Positions 46,855 through 57,766 of a stretch of 64,000 bases of DNA are shown piece after piece. Made by a program: the position numbers and the translations under genes. The notes under the pieces were generated by a model, which had not been told where the DNA came from, did no database searches, and saw only the letters and a list, made by a program, of their open reading frames with translations. The DNA is from Amorphophallus konjac (taxonomy: Eukaryota > Streptophyta > Magnoliopsida > Alismatales > Araceae): assembly GCA_022559845.1 (NCBI GenBank), contig CM040124.1, forward strand, positions 67,355,491 to 67,419,490, written 5' to 3'. How positions within the stretch are numbered: the stretch's first letter is position 1; each line of letters begins with the position of its first letter.

Positions 46855-48807
46855 TTAGGGGTAGTATTTCTTCAAATATAGACCATTCCAAGGATGAGTT
46901 AACTCTTCACCTTCAGCATTAATCAATTTGTAGGAGTTGCCAGGATAAACATCTTTTATAACAAAAGGACCTTCCTAGTTAGGTTGGAGTTTTGAACGTG
47001 GTCCACCCGATTTTACAAAGATTCTTTTAATTACCATTTCACCAATTTTGAATTTTCTCTCAATCACTTTCTTTTGGTAAAAACGTGAAAGCCTGTTTTG
47101 ATAAATGCGCGCATGCTCGGCGGCAGCCAAACGCTTCTCGTCTAGGAGTTCCAACTGAGCAAGGAGAGATTCACGACGCTCATCAATGGGGAGCTCCTTG
47201 TCCAATTGTACTCGTAGAGAAGGAATAAGAATCTCATAAGGGACTACCGCCTCCATTCCATAAGTGAGGGCGAAAGGGGTTTGCCCAGTAGGGGTACGAA
47301 TGGAAGTGCGATAGGCCCAAAGAGCTTCAACCAATTTTTTCGGCCAATTCGTAAATTTGTTAGCCTCACACATTTTCTTGATAATTTTAATCAAAGTTTT
47401 ATTAGTCGCCTCTGCTTGGCCATTGCCCTGCGGATAATAAGGAGATGAATGATGCAATGCAATGTTATACCTGTTGCAGAGGTCCTGAAGCTCCTGAGAG
47501 ATGAATTGCGGTCCATTGTCGGTGACGATGGTACTCGGAATGCCGAATCTTGCGATGATGTTCTTCATTATAAATTTGCAAACGGTTGATGCTTTTATCT
47601 CCACGTATGCTTCCGCTTCCGCCCACTTGGTGAAGTACTCCGTCACCGTTAGTATGAATGACTTTGGTTTTATGAGGAGGGTCGGATCACCAAGAGGTCC
47701 AATGATGTCGAAAGCCCACATGGAGAAAGGCCATGGGGAAGATATAGGATGGAGTGAAGAAGCAGAAGAATGAATTTTGTCGGCGTGCAGTTGGCACTTA
47801 ACACACCTTCGCACATAGATAGAACAATCCTCTTCTAGAGTGGGCCAATAGAAACCTAGCCTAAGGGTCTTCTTAGCTAGCATCTGGCTATTGACATGCC
47901 CGCCACACACTCCTGAGTGCGCCTCTTCCTCAATCTTCCAAGATTCATCATCATCAAGGCATCTTAGCAAAACACCGGTAAGACCTCTTCTATATAGCAC
48001 ACCTCCAACCAAAGTGTACCGATGAGCAACTCTTCGAATGGCTTTCTTTTCTTCAGCCGTGGCTTCTTCTGGATATGATTGATCTTGGCAATATTTAGCA
48101 ATCTCATAATACCATGGCTTTTCTGCATCATCCAATTCTTCCTCTAAGTCCAATAGCATGACTTCCTTATTTTTAATGATTCCATCTTGCTTCACCTTCC
48201 TAAGCACCTCCTCCTTAACACTAAGGAAAGCTGGATCCTTAATAGCTGGAGTGAGTCGCTTGTGAACAATGATAGAATGGGAATCCCTTTCAGGAGGGAA
48301 AGCCAAGGAAGAAGCAAGAGAAGCGAGAGCATCAGCTAGAATGTTATGATCACGAGGAACATGGACAAAGATTAATTTAGTGAAGAGCTTGGTATAAGCA
48401 GAAGTCAATTCCTGGTAGGGTTTGAGCTTAGGATTAAGCGTGCGGCACTTGGTGAGCACTTGGCGAAGAATAAGCTGACTATCACCTACAATTTGCAAAT
48501 GGGTAACACCGAATTGATGAGCGGCCTCCAGCCCGGCCAAGAGAGCCTCGTACTCAGCTATATTATTTGTAACTGGAAATGCAAGCTGAGAGGCGAGTGG
48601 GATAGTGATACCCTCTGGTGATAGAAGAACAATACCAATCCCTTTTCCTTTTGAATTCAAAGCTCCATCAAAATGTAACGTCCACATCGAATCGGTTTGA
48701 TTGACGGACATTAGTTCCTCATCTGGAAACTCTGAGAGAACGGGATCAAATCTAGGGAGGGGATGATGAGCAAGATGTTCTGCTATGGCATAGCCTTTAA
48801 TCGCTTT
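46855..48807 (-). pseudogene. E3 pol: archaeal-type RNase H and integrase
   Basis: The frame continues from the RT part after a TAA at 48808-48810. The second RNase H begins at about 48680 with WTLHFDGALNSKGKGIG, then NNIAEYEALLAGLEAA, GDSQLI and DHNILADALA: the acidic catalytic set of the archaeal-type RNase H specific to Tat-lineage elements. The integrase has an HHCC-like zinc module (HSGVCGGH ... CVKCQLH) at about 47930-47800, the DDE core (FDIIGPLGDP, VTDNGPQFISQ, YPQGNGQAEATNKTL) and a C terminus KFKIGEMVIK. A TAG at 46975-46977 stands where Trp is expected (PN-stop-EGPF). The frame then continues through EGPFVIKDVYPGNSYKL and WNGLYLKKYYP to a TAA at 46855. Only these two stops break this part. 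Confidence 0.93.
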
Positions 48808-50210
48808 TTACTGAATGTAAATGATGTCGAATTGAGAAAGGAAGCTTTGCCATCGCGCCAATCGGTCGGTGAGAACAGATTTTTCAAGAAGGAACTTAAT
48901 TGGATTCATACGAGCGATGAGGTGAACCTCGTGAGCTAAGAAATAATGCTTAAGTTTGTGAACTACCCACACTAAAGTAGCACAAGTCTGCTCTATCGCT
49001 GAGTACCTCTGCTCACAGGGGTTGAGAAGTTTTGACAAGTAGTAGGCTGCCCTTTCTTTTCCTTCTTCATCAACTTGGGCTAGGACAACGCCTACGGAGT
49101 CATCCAGGACGGAAATATAAAGAACAAGCGGTTTGCCCTGAACTGGCGGCCTCAGGACAGGAGGATTTGAGAGATAATCCTTCAATCCGTCAAAAGCTGC
49201 CTGACACTTGTCATCCCAAATAAACTTGACTCCCGGCTTAGTAAGCTCATAGAATGGCCTACATCTTTGCGAATGCTGGGAGACAAAGCGGCGAATAAAC
49301 TGCAACCTCCCGATCAAACCTCGAACTTCTTTCAAATTCCTGGGAGGAGGCATTTCTCTTATGGCCTTTGCCTTATTGGGATCAATCTCAATACCCCTCT
49401 TACTTACGATGAATCCAAGCAATTTTCCTGATGAAACACTAAACACGCACTTCTTAGGGTTCATCTTCAATTGATATTCCCGTGCCCTTTGCAAGACTTT
49501 GGTTAGAACCCTGGGATGCTCAATCCTTGTTCTTAATTTCACTACCAGATCGTCAACATACACCTCAATATAAATGTGGATCATATCATGAAAAATTACC
49601 ATCATAGCCCTTTGATAGGTGGCTCCAGCATTCTTAAGTCCAAAAGGCATGACCACATAACAATAAGTTCCCCATGGTGTAGTGAACGATGTTTTCTCTT
49701 GATCTTCCTCAGCCAGGCGAATCTGATTATAACCTGAAAAACCATCTATAAAGGAGAGAGTCTCATATCCTGCCGCGTTGTCAATTAAAACATCAATATG
49801 AGGGAGGGGGAAGTCATCTTTAGGACACGCGCGGTTGAGGTCCCGAAAGTCTATACAAATTCGAACTTTTTCATCCTTCTTCATGACCGGGATGATGTTA
49901 GCCACCCAATTAGGATAGAGGACAACTCTAACAAATCTAGCCTTATGAAGCTTATCGACCTCTTCTTTCATCTTTAATGCCATATTAGGGTGGAAACGTC
50001 TCAACCATTGTTTGACCGGGACAGACCCTGGCTTAAGTGTAAGTCGATGTTCAACGAGCGCAAGGTCTAGTCCAGGCATATCTTCATAGCTCCAAGCGAA
50101 CGTGTCCTTGTATTCTTGAAGTACCAAAATAAGCGCCTCCTCTTCATTGGGCGGCAAATTCTTTGAAATGAGGACAAACCTAGGGTCTTCCTCCGTACCT
50201 AGATTTTTTT
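48808..50210 (-). pseudogene. E3 pol: reverse transcriptase and RNase H
   Basis: Starts in the right frame just after an A8 run near 50203-50212 (LGTEEDPRFVLIS, then FAWSYEDMPGLD). RT motifs in order: MKKDEKVRICIDFRDLNRAC, FPLPHIDVLID, FIDGFSGYNQI, TTPWGTYCYVVMPFGLKNAG and the catalytic YVDD at about 49550. The connection and Ty3-type RNase H follow (FIWDDKCQAAFD, VLRPPVQGKPLVLYISVLD, YSAIEQTCATLVWVVHKLKH). The frame ends at a TAA where related elements continue with KAIKG, probably a CAA-to-TAA change, and goes on into the integrase part. The preceding acidic stretch is shifted by one base in the A run. Confidence 0.93.
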
Positions 50211-50212
50211 TC

Positions 50213-51520
50213 TTTGGTAGGCTCTTCTACTGACGCTGATGGTTCATCAAGTCTCCTCATGCCACTAGCAAAAGCATCAGCCTCGTCCTCATATTCTTCA
50301 TAACTTTCATCCCCCTCTTCAATAGGGTCTTCATCATTCATTATCTCATAAACACTAAAACCCTCATAAAAAGCACAAGTATCCTCATATTCTAGTTCTG
50401 ACAGGATAATCGGATTCTCCACAAATTCGGGGATGGCTAAACAAGCCTGACATCTGACGGCTAATTCTCAGAGGAATCTATGGGGAATCTGCTTGCCCTT
50501 GGATTTCTTATGTGCGACTACCCCATGGGTCTTATTATCAGAAGAGTAAGAACAACTAGCTTGATCACTAAAACTTGATGAAGAAGAGAGAGGAGAGGAA
50601 AAGGCGGGTACAGAAGGGGATACAGAAGAAGACCCCTCACCAGAGGGGCAGAGAAGATCTATCAATGAATCCTGGAAGAGTGGCCCCGAGGTCGGGACAC
50701 ACTCAGAAAGGAGATAGGAGGTCTCCTCAATGGAGATGGAGGATTGAAAAATTGGAATTTTGGCATTTTTTTTCGTTTTCGATTTCATTTTCATTTTTAT
50801 TTTTATTTTCAAGGAGGAAGCAATGCGAGGGGGAGTTAGGAGGTGAAGTTGAAATTGATAGATTGGCAAAAGATTGGATCAATGACTGCCCGCACGGGGG
50901 CATAATGGAGAGTTTGAAAAATTGCTCGAGGAGCAAGGGAGGAATTTGAGGAGAAACTTGAGGTGAATTTGGGGAAAAAGTGATTAAGACCGCGGGCGGT
51001 CTAGGAATATCTGAGAAAAATAGTTGATCAATCAAATGGACAACAGCCGTTGGATGAACGGACTTGGTAAAAAAGAGGCCAGCCCACAACCTGTCTATAT
51101 TGTAGCCTTCCTCGAACAGCACATCGGGCTCTCCGGTATCTGTATAATCACTTAGCAACTGCCTCTTATCTGTGATCACTGCTGGCTTCTCAATTAGCTA
51201 ATGAATTAGCCGCGGCCATTCCGGATCAATTGGCATAAACAATCGGCTCAGAGCAATAGCAATGTCATTCATATCAAACCACCTATACCAGTCACATTCA
51301 GGGTCATCCATTTTCCTTCTCTTATCTGGCCGCAAGGACTCCAATGCTTTGTAAGTAGCCAGTGGGGCTATGTGGCGAGCAAACTGTCAGGCATGTACAT
51401 CTTGACAGTCCAGCATGAAAGTAGCAAGTGTAGTTTGCTCATCATTCTGAGTTCCCCCTTTTATAAAATGTGTTTGGAGGGTCCATATAAGAGGCTGCCG
51501 GTCTATCTTAAGAGTGGAGG
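50213..51520 (-). pseudogene. E3 spacer between G-patch and RT, decayed
   Basis: Open pieces at 50422-50213 (acidic, Glu/Asp/Tyr-rich), 50869-50468 (Ser/Lys-rich with a Lys run) and 51179-50727. The first two share a frame and are separated by a TGA at 50468. This linker is expected in Tat-type polyproteins but has no named domain. Confidence 0.55.
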
Positions 51521-52017
51521 TCATGATGGCCCATGGCCGATCTTCATCTTGCTTTTGTTCGGCACTTTATACCCTAGGCCACCCCGGGGAATCATTTTTT
51601 GGTGCCTGATTGGTTTAACACGGCCTTGGAGATTGACCCCCAAGCCTTTACCAGTCTTATATCCCATTTTTAACAAGATATTCCATCCAAGAGTATTCCT
51701 CATATTCTTCTTTTTCTTTCCTTGGGGAGGCAGGGGTGTTATTAGGGGTGAAGCTGGTTTAATGACCGGGGGCTTTAGCAAATCTCGCCGCGGGTCGGCA
51801 ACATCCAAGTCTGAAAGTAAAGGCCTATTGGAAGGTCACATGGAAGGCACTGAAGTTGCTGAATGTATATCTTCTGTCGGAAAGATGGGCATGCTAGTAA
51901 CTTTGATGATGCGCCCTTTGTGTGGAAATTTTATGCATTGATGGTTTGTGGATGGAACAGCATCAAGTTCTTGAATATAAGGGCGGCCCAGGATGCCGTT
52001 GAATGTTGGATCTATGT
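51521..52017 (-). pseudogene. E3 G-patch segment after the protease
   Basis: Reads NTLGWNILLKMGYKTGKGLG and, further on, GGLGYKV. This is a G-patch, a glycine-rich RNA/protein-binding module that occurs between protease and RT in Tat-type elements. Just before it the protein reads KGRIIKV and MPIFPTED in a different frame from the protease ORF, so a frameshift lies near 52010. A homologous piece survives at 61592-62040. Confidence 0.78.
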
Positions 52018-52974
52018 CTAGAATGTGAAATCTGCTGTAACTGTCACTGGACCCAAACCAACTCTTAGAGTGATCATTCCCAATGGTGGCTTTTTGGTAT
52101 TATCATAAGCCGTGACGGTAATTGTAGATGGCCAGATTTGACTTTCTGGAATGCCGCACATCTTCAAGGTGCTCGGCGGCAGAACATTAATGGATGCCCC
52201 CGTGTCAACCAAACATTGCTTTACAGCTATCTTATTGATATCAATAGTGATACACAATGCATACTTTCTAGCCGGCTGAGGGGCTAATTCATGTTCATAA
52301 AAAGTAATAGCTAGTTGATTGCTGGCCGGATTCAAAACTGTAGTGACTTGTTCGGAAGGAATGTCTTCATTGACCATCACCTTTTGCAAATACTGTTTTA
52401 GAGCCAGCTAATGTATGGTTGATCTTTTAATCAATTCTAAAATAGAAATTCGGGCCGGAGTTCTGTCCAAATGCTTCAATAAATCATACTCCGTGCCCGG
52501 TGTAGATTCTTGCTCTTGCTCTCCTTGCTCTTGTGCTGGCTCCTGCTCCCGCTGGGGGAACACTCGGTGGAACATCCGTCCACTACGGAGCACCATAGTT
52601 CGGGGCGCCTCTGTCGGGCCTGGAGTGGGTAAAGGGGTAGAGGAAGTAGAGGGAATAGTGGTATTGGGTGCTGGAATGGCAGGGGGAGAGGTTCTTGCAA
52701 GGGGCCTTGCTGGCTGGGGATTATCGGAAGGCGGAGGCGGAGGCTGGGTGACAAGGAGAGGCCTTGGAATCATGGTAGTGGTAGGTGGAGGTGGAACAGG
52801 AGGAGTGATGGCTACCGGTGATCGGCGGATGAGAAGAGGTCTATTTGGTGGAGGGTTTTGGTGTGGAGGGGAGTTTGGGGTTTGGCGTAAGAGAAGAGGC
52901 TGTGAAGGAGTGGTGGAGCGTATAAGGGTACGTTGTGGCTGGGAAGGAGATACAGGTTGAGGCCTTCTTATCAA
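52018..52974 (-). pseudogene. E3 aspartic protease with proline-rich leader
   Basis: 52974-52411 is a Pro/Thr/Ser-rich linker ending in YDLLKHLDRTPARISILELI, the usual helix before Tat-type proteases. A TAG at 52408-52410 follows, then the protease 52389-52018 with the catalytic CLVDTGASINVLP near 52210 and ITVTAYDNTKKPPLG as the flap region. Linker and protease share one frame. The active-site DTGA is present. Confidence 0.88.
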
Positions 52975-53009
52975 TTGTGGTGGTTGTGGTTGATTGGAAT
53001 TTTGACTAA

Positions 53010-55013
53010 TGGCCCCAACAGAGGCGCATCATTATGCCAGTCTTGCCCTCTCTCCACTTCATGGATTGAGGTGACCAGGTTTACCTGTTGATTCTGAACC
53101 CGCTGCTCCGGTAGCGGGTTATTAACAATCCCCATGCTTGGCTGGGGTGCAGGAGCCTATTTTTGCTGTGGAATCTGTTGCTGACCTTGTTGTGGTTGCT
53201 GAACTGGTGGTTTCCGACGAGGCCTTCGAGCCTTCAAAGTAGCGATGACCCTCCTCATCTCATCCCAATTGATATCACCTTGATCATTCATGTCATGTAT
53301 GTAATCCTTGAAGTGAAAACAATAATCAATGTTGTGCCCCGGCTGCCGATGGAAGACGCAATACTGGGAGGTGTCCACATTTTGCGACCATACCGCCCTT
53401 TCTTTAGGCAATGTGAGCAGGTTAGCAGCCATGAGGGCGTTAAAAATGTCTGACAAACTCTCAGGTAGCGTAGGGTATTGGGCTCTTCATGGACCCATTG
53501 GCCTTCTCAGTTGTTGTGGTTGTTGCGGTTGATAATTAGCCGGGGGGGGCACTTGGTGATATTGGTTTTGTGGAGCAAAGGGGAGTTGTTGTTGTTGTGG
53601 AGGTGGACGAGGCCTTAAGGTTTGAGGAGGATTATTATTTGACTGGTGGACTTGATTTTGGAAAGCGGGCTGTTGTGGTGGCCTTGGGTTTGGAGGGTGG
53701 CGGAAAGGAGTGGAGTTGCCGAATGCGCTCACCTGCTCATTGATTACAATGCCTTCGGTAGTTGGGCCAGCATTACCAGTATGAACATTTTTCCTTATCA
53801 CCTTTGGCCTTGGCTCGAACATGCCCATAATGGGCGAGTCTTTCATTTGAGTTTGTATATATCTAGCTCTTTCATAGAGCTCCTCCATAGTGCTTAATTT
53901 GTTCATGGCCAAAATATGACGGAATTGCGGAGTGGAGTTTGATATTATCATCTTGACTTGTTCTGTCTCCGACAATGTATCTTTTAACTTCTCGGCCATA
54001 GCCCTCCACCTATCAGCAAATGAAACGAAGTCCTCCTCGGGCTTCATCTTCTCAGCAACCAAGTCGATAACAGACAAGGAGGGACCCACACGGTCCTTGT
54101 ACTTCTGTATGAACTTCCGTTGAACTATATCAAAGTCACCGGCATCAGCCGGCTCCAGAGAATAAAACCATTCTAGTGTTGGGCCATCCAAAGACCGCCT
54201 AAAGAGATAAGCCAACGAATTCTTATTGTCCTGCCAGAATGATTCTTCATACATAAAGTCCTTCAAGTGAATGTTCGGGTTGCCCATGCCATTATACCGC
54301 CAAAAATTCGGCATTTCAGAAGGTGGTAGATGAAAAACCGGCATAGGGGGAAGCATGATTTCAGGAGCAATCTTGGATGCAGTGACCCTCTTAAGCTGTT
54401 CCTCCATACTAGCCATCTTTTGGAGGAGCAGAGCATGGCTATCAGACTCAGCTGGGGCCTGACGAAAAGAGTGTTGGTTTGTCATAGGCCTCCTTAAAAT
54501 TTGAGAAACAGGAGGTTGTTGAGGCCTAGCAACGGAGTGACTTGCCGGCTGGGTCCGCATAGTCATAACAGGAGTTGATGGGTGCGAGGGCACCCTAGGG
54601 GAGACCGCCGGGTCGTTGGGAGAATTAACAGAGTGGCCACCCATGACCTGGGGAGGGTTAGAAGATGACGGGATAGACTTTCCCTTAAAGAGGGCGGCTT
54701 GAGCTGCCTAGCGCTGGGAGTCATCCAGCTGAGCAAGAGTTTTGAGAAATTCGTTGAAGTTGAAAGAAGGGGAGGTGTCCCCGGAAGTATTCTGAGTAGT
54801 AGGTTGGGCCTGTGAAGAAGGGTCAACCTCTAAAGCAGTAGTGGTGGCATCCACCATGTGGACCTGAGTAGAAGAAGAATTGTAGTTTCCCTCATAATAA
54901 ACAAAATCCTGAGAGGGAATCTCATAGAACGGGTCAGAGTGACCCTCCTCATAACCGTCATAAGTGTACCCGTAGTTGGCCATATTGATGATTTTACCTG
55001 AACGCAATTTCAT
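53010..55013 (-). pseudogene. E3 gag with nucleocapsid-like zinc motif
   Basis: ATG at 55013 (MKLRSGKIIN). One frame runs through three stops (TAG 54708-54710, TGA 53487-53489, TAG 53157-53159), each one C-to-T step from Gln or Arg. The capsid core is at about 54310-53890: RYNGMGNPNIHLKDFMYEES, LAYLFRRSLDGPTLEWFYSL, FIQKYKDRVGPSLSVIDL and EDFVSFADRWRAMAEKLKD, typical retrotransposon gag. A Gln/Pro-rich linker follows. YCVFHRQPGHNIDYCFHFKD near 53360 is the CxxH-GH-C metal-binding motif of Tat-type gag. The frame shifts by one near 53000 to enter the protease linker. Confidence 0.9.
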
Positions 55014-55539
55014 TTTTGTGTTGAAAGAAATAAATTTCCAGCAATGAGATATAATCAATGAATATCACCTTTTCAAGCAAGAGAGACACACAAGTTGTAA
55101 TGAGTCCCAAAGATTTTAAGATTTTCCTTGGAGATTAGGGTGAGTTCAATATTAGATTCTCTCTTTTGAGGGTGGATCCTGGTTGAAAATTTAGGTATAA
55201 TCTCCGGGTATCTAGATTTTTCTCTCTCCTCTCCAACGTATGGGTCAACTATACTCCGGGTACTTCAATGGTACAACTTGCCTGGCGTCCGTGAGGGAAT
55301 CCACGGGTGCGAGGACTTACGGAGACTTGGCATAGGAATTTCCGGTCCAATGAGATGGAATACTCAAAGGAGGGTCCTTCCTTCACCAAGAGGGGTGTAG
55401 CTCCTAAAAGTGTGGGGAGAGGAGGTCTCCCAAACCGTATGCCCTGAATGCAATCTAATGCAAGCAATATCAAGCAGGTGATATCAAATAGATTAAGCAG
55501 ATAAACACCAACAATCAGCACTTCTGTGGGCACAGAAGA

Positions 55540-55960
55540 AAATGACGCCTTGAACAAAGGCGTTAAATCAACAGACAGCGTCTGGAGTGCAGTCGCTAGC
55601 CGCTGTAAACAGTGCAAACTAAAATGACGCCTTGCTATAAGGCACTGAATAAGTGAAAAACGCATCCGTTGGAGGCGTCAAATAGTGCAGTAAGCAACAA
55701 CAAGCAAAAAGATGCCTTGGAGTGAGGCGTCAAATGATGAACGGACGCCTCTGTATAGGGGCATCAAAACACTGTAATAGTAATGGGATGAAGGGCAAAA
55801 TGATAATAATCAACTAAATGACGCCTTGGTGTAAGGTGTTGAATGATGAAATGACGCCTCTGTAAGGGGCGCGAATTATAAAAATGACAAAAATGTAGGA
55901 AAATGACTAAAACAGCACCTCAGTCGCAGTCGCTGTATGAATAAATGACGGCAGTGTGGA
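55540..55960. repeat. GACGCC hairpin cluster in the E3 leader
   Basis: About nine copies, for example ATGACGCC...AGGCGTTAAAT at 55541. Several have a mutated right arm (GGCACTG, GGTGTTG), suggesting decay of originally paired arms. Confidence 0.85.
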
Positions 55961-56036
55961 AGGCGCTACTCAGTTCAAAGAATTGACAGCCCTGGCGATC
56001 AGACAGAAATCAAACAAAGATAAAAAAGTCTAATCA

Positions 56037-56325
56037 GTGGGAGGTGTGCACGTGGTGCACAAGGGGAAGGCTGCTACGTGGAGCACAAGGGAGGGGTACG
56101 CGAGGGTACCAAAGGAGTGGCATGCGAGGGCGCCAATGGGAGGGTGCTACGTGGAGCACAATGAAGGGGTACGCGAGGGTACCAAAGGAGGGACACGCGA
56201 GGGTGTCAATGGGAGGGTGCTACGTGGAGCACAATGGAGGGGTACGCGAGGGTACCAAAGGAGGGACACGCGAGGGTGTCAGTGGGAGGGTGCTACGTGG
56301 AGCACAATGGAGGGGTAATCAAACT
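56037..56325 (+). repeat. Four ~72-bp tandem repeats built from three mini-hairpins
   Basis: Each unit holds GGTACGCGAGGGTACC, GACACGCGAGGGTGTC and GTGCTACGTGGAGCAC, each a short stem with a 4-6-nt loop. They lie just inside the PBS, in the leader of the genomic RNA, a region where packaging and dimer signals are expected. The unit is a multiple of three, which explains the 93-codon open frame across it. Confidence 0.88.
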
Positions 56326-56337
56326 AAAAACAAAAGG

Positions 56338-56357
56338 AGTCCCACCGTGATCGCCAA
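56338..56357 (-). promoter_or_regulatory. E3 primer-binding site
   Basis: On the minus strand TGGCGATCACGGTGGGACTC follows the LTR after a few bases. TGGCGA...TGGGA resembles the Arg-tRNA type PBS described for Ogre/Tat elements (TGGCGACTCCACTGGG). The tRNA assignment is tentative. Confidence 0.65.
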
Positions 56358-56359
56358 TT

Positions 56360-57761
56360 TGTAGATTATGGAAAATCCACAATGAGAAAAAGAAGGAAAA
56401 ATAATAAATCTAAAGAAGAAGAACGTAAAGAATCAAAGAAAGAAGCACGTAGTGCGAATGGGAAGTGTGATCGCCAGAGGGGTTACCTCAAAAAGAATGA
56501 AAGTGATCGCATGTACTTTGTATTGAGCGTGGGAGATTGTGAGATTTTCCTTTCTCCTCCAATCGGCCGGCCGACGAAGGGGGTTTGTAGCTTGATTACC
56601 CTTGCAAAGAACACACAAAATAAGAAGAATAGATTGATTAGCCAAAAGTGCGTAGTATCAATGCTCTAAAGATATGAAATCAAACAAATGAAGTATGAAC
56701 ACACCTTGTGTGTTTTGATTTTTAAACCCCTAAGAGGAGTATCAATGGGTATGGTGAATGTGAATGTGATGAAAAGCAAATATGATATGATATCTCTAGC
56801 AGAGTAGCTAGATGAAGGAATGTATGATGATGATATGCTAGTAATGAAACAACTAAACAAGACTAAAAGGAGGGGATCCTTTCTGCTGTGTGCACAACAG
56901 TAAAGGGAGAGAGGGCTTCAATGCAACAGCTACAGCCGGCGTGGATGAAAACCGTGGAAGGAGGAAAATCCCTTCCTCCTGGAGGAAGAACACTTGGAAG
57001 AAACACCGGCAAAAGAGAAAACTCTCTTCTCTCTGTAAACACTAGCACTACTCCCCAATTCTCTTTTTTCTCTGTGTGTGGTCATCTCAACTCTTTTCTA
57101 TTCTTCACTCTCACGCGAGGGAGATCAAGGGGGGTATTTATAGGGCCAAAGATCCTTGCAAAACAAGGATTGAAATAAGGTAATAACCCTCCAATAAGAA
57201 ACCCTCTCCCCAATCGAACACAAGGTGCAAAATGGGGCAAGGATCATTACTGGAAAGCAGCAGGCGAAACGGAGTTGAAAGTGAAAATGACGACTTGCCG
57301 AAGGGCGTCAATTGAAAATGACGACCTCACCAAGGGTGTTAATTAAAATGACGCCTCTTACAGTGGCGTCAATTCCTGGACTTATTTATGGCAGCAAAAT
57401 ACTTTTCTTATTAAAAATTCTGAAATGACGCCTGTCAAAAGGGCGTCAAACAATAGACGCCCAAAGGGGGACGTCAATTCTTGATTCTTCAATTTGTATA
57501 GGATTTGTAAAATTCCAGGAAATGACGCCACTATACATAGCCGTCCGTTTCTGAAGAGGCGCCCTTGACTACGCCATTAATTAAAAGACGCCCCTACTTA
57601 AGGCGTCAATTCTATTCAACACAGAAAAACTGCTAAGAAATCACAATTAAAACACGAAAAATAGAAAAACTTCATATTAAGCCAATATTGAAGTCCACTT
57701 TGGGGCGTCACATGGTGACATGAGATATACTCAACATAGCATCGATTTTGGCGTGTCTACA
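56360..57761 (-). repeat. E3 5' LTR
   Basis: Begins TGTAGATTATGG and ends GTGTCTACA. TATAAATA (minus strand) at 57135-57142 would drive the element; GACGCC hairpins at 57285-57615 lie upstream of it in the transcription sense. Confidence 0.93.
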
Positions 57762-57766
57762 GCCGA

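Larger units (their letters stand above)
55060..56337. other. E3 untranslated leader
   Basis: Between PBS and gag on the minus strand. Apart from the hairpin cluster 55540-55960 and the 72-bp tandem repeats I see no gene. Short open frames here are not conserved in codon structure. Confidence 0.6.
35554..57761 (-). mobile_element. Layer 3b: E3, 22.2-kb Tat/Ogre-type Ty3/gypsy retrotransposon
   Basis: Bounded by TGTAGA and TCTACA with TSD GCCGA at 35549-35553 and 57762-57766. LTRs are 1360 bp (left) and 1402 bp (right), roughly 4% different by eye in the best-aligned part. On the minus strand the order is 5' LTR (57761-56360), PBS, leader with tandem repeats, gag, protease, G-patch, RT-RNase H, second archaeal-type RNase H, integrase, then about 10 kb with antisense genes, then 3' LTR. 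The archaeal-type RNase H and the long region after pol place it in the Tat lineage, near Ogre/Retand/Grande. gag-pol has many stops. Confidence 0.95.

Noticed and set aside
35554..57761. E3 as an endogenous pararetrovirus or env-bearing retrovirus
   Set aside because: It has an integrase, LTRs and a TSD, and I see no movement-protein, coat or envelope region. The extra genes are mobile-domain genes in antisense.
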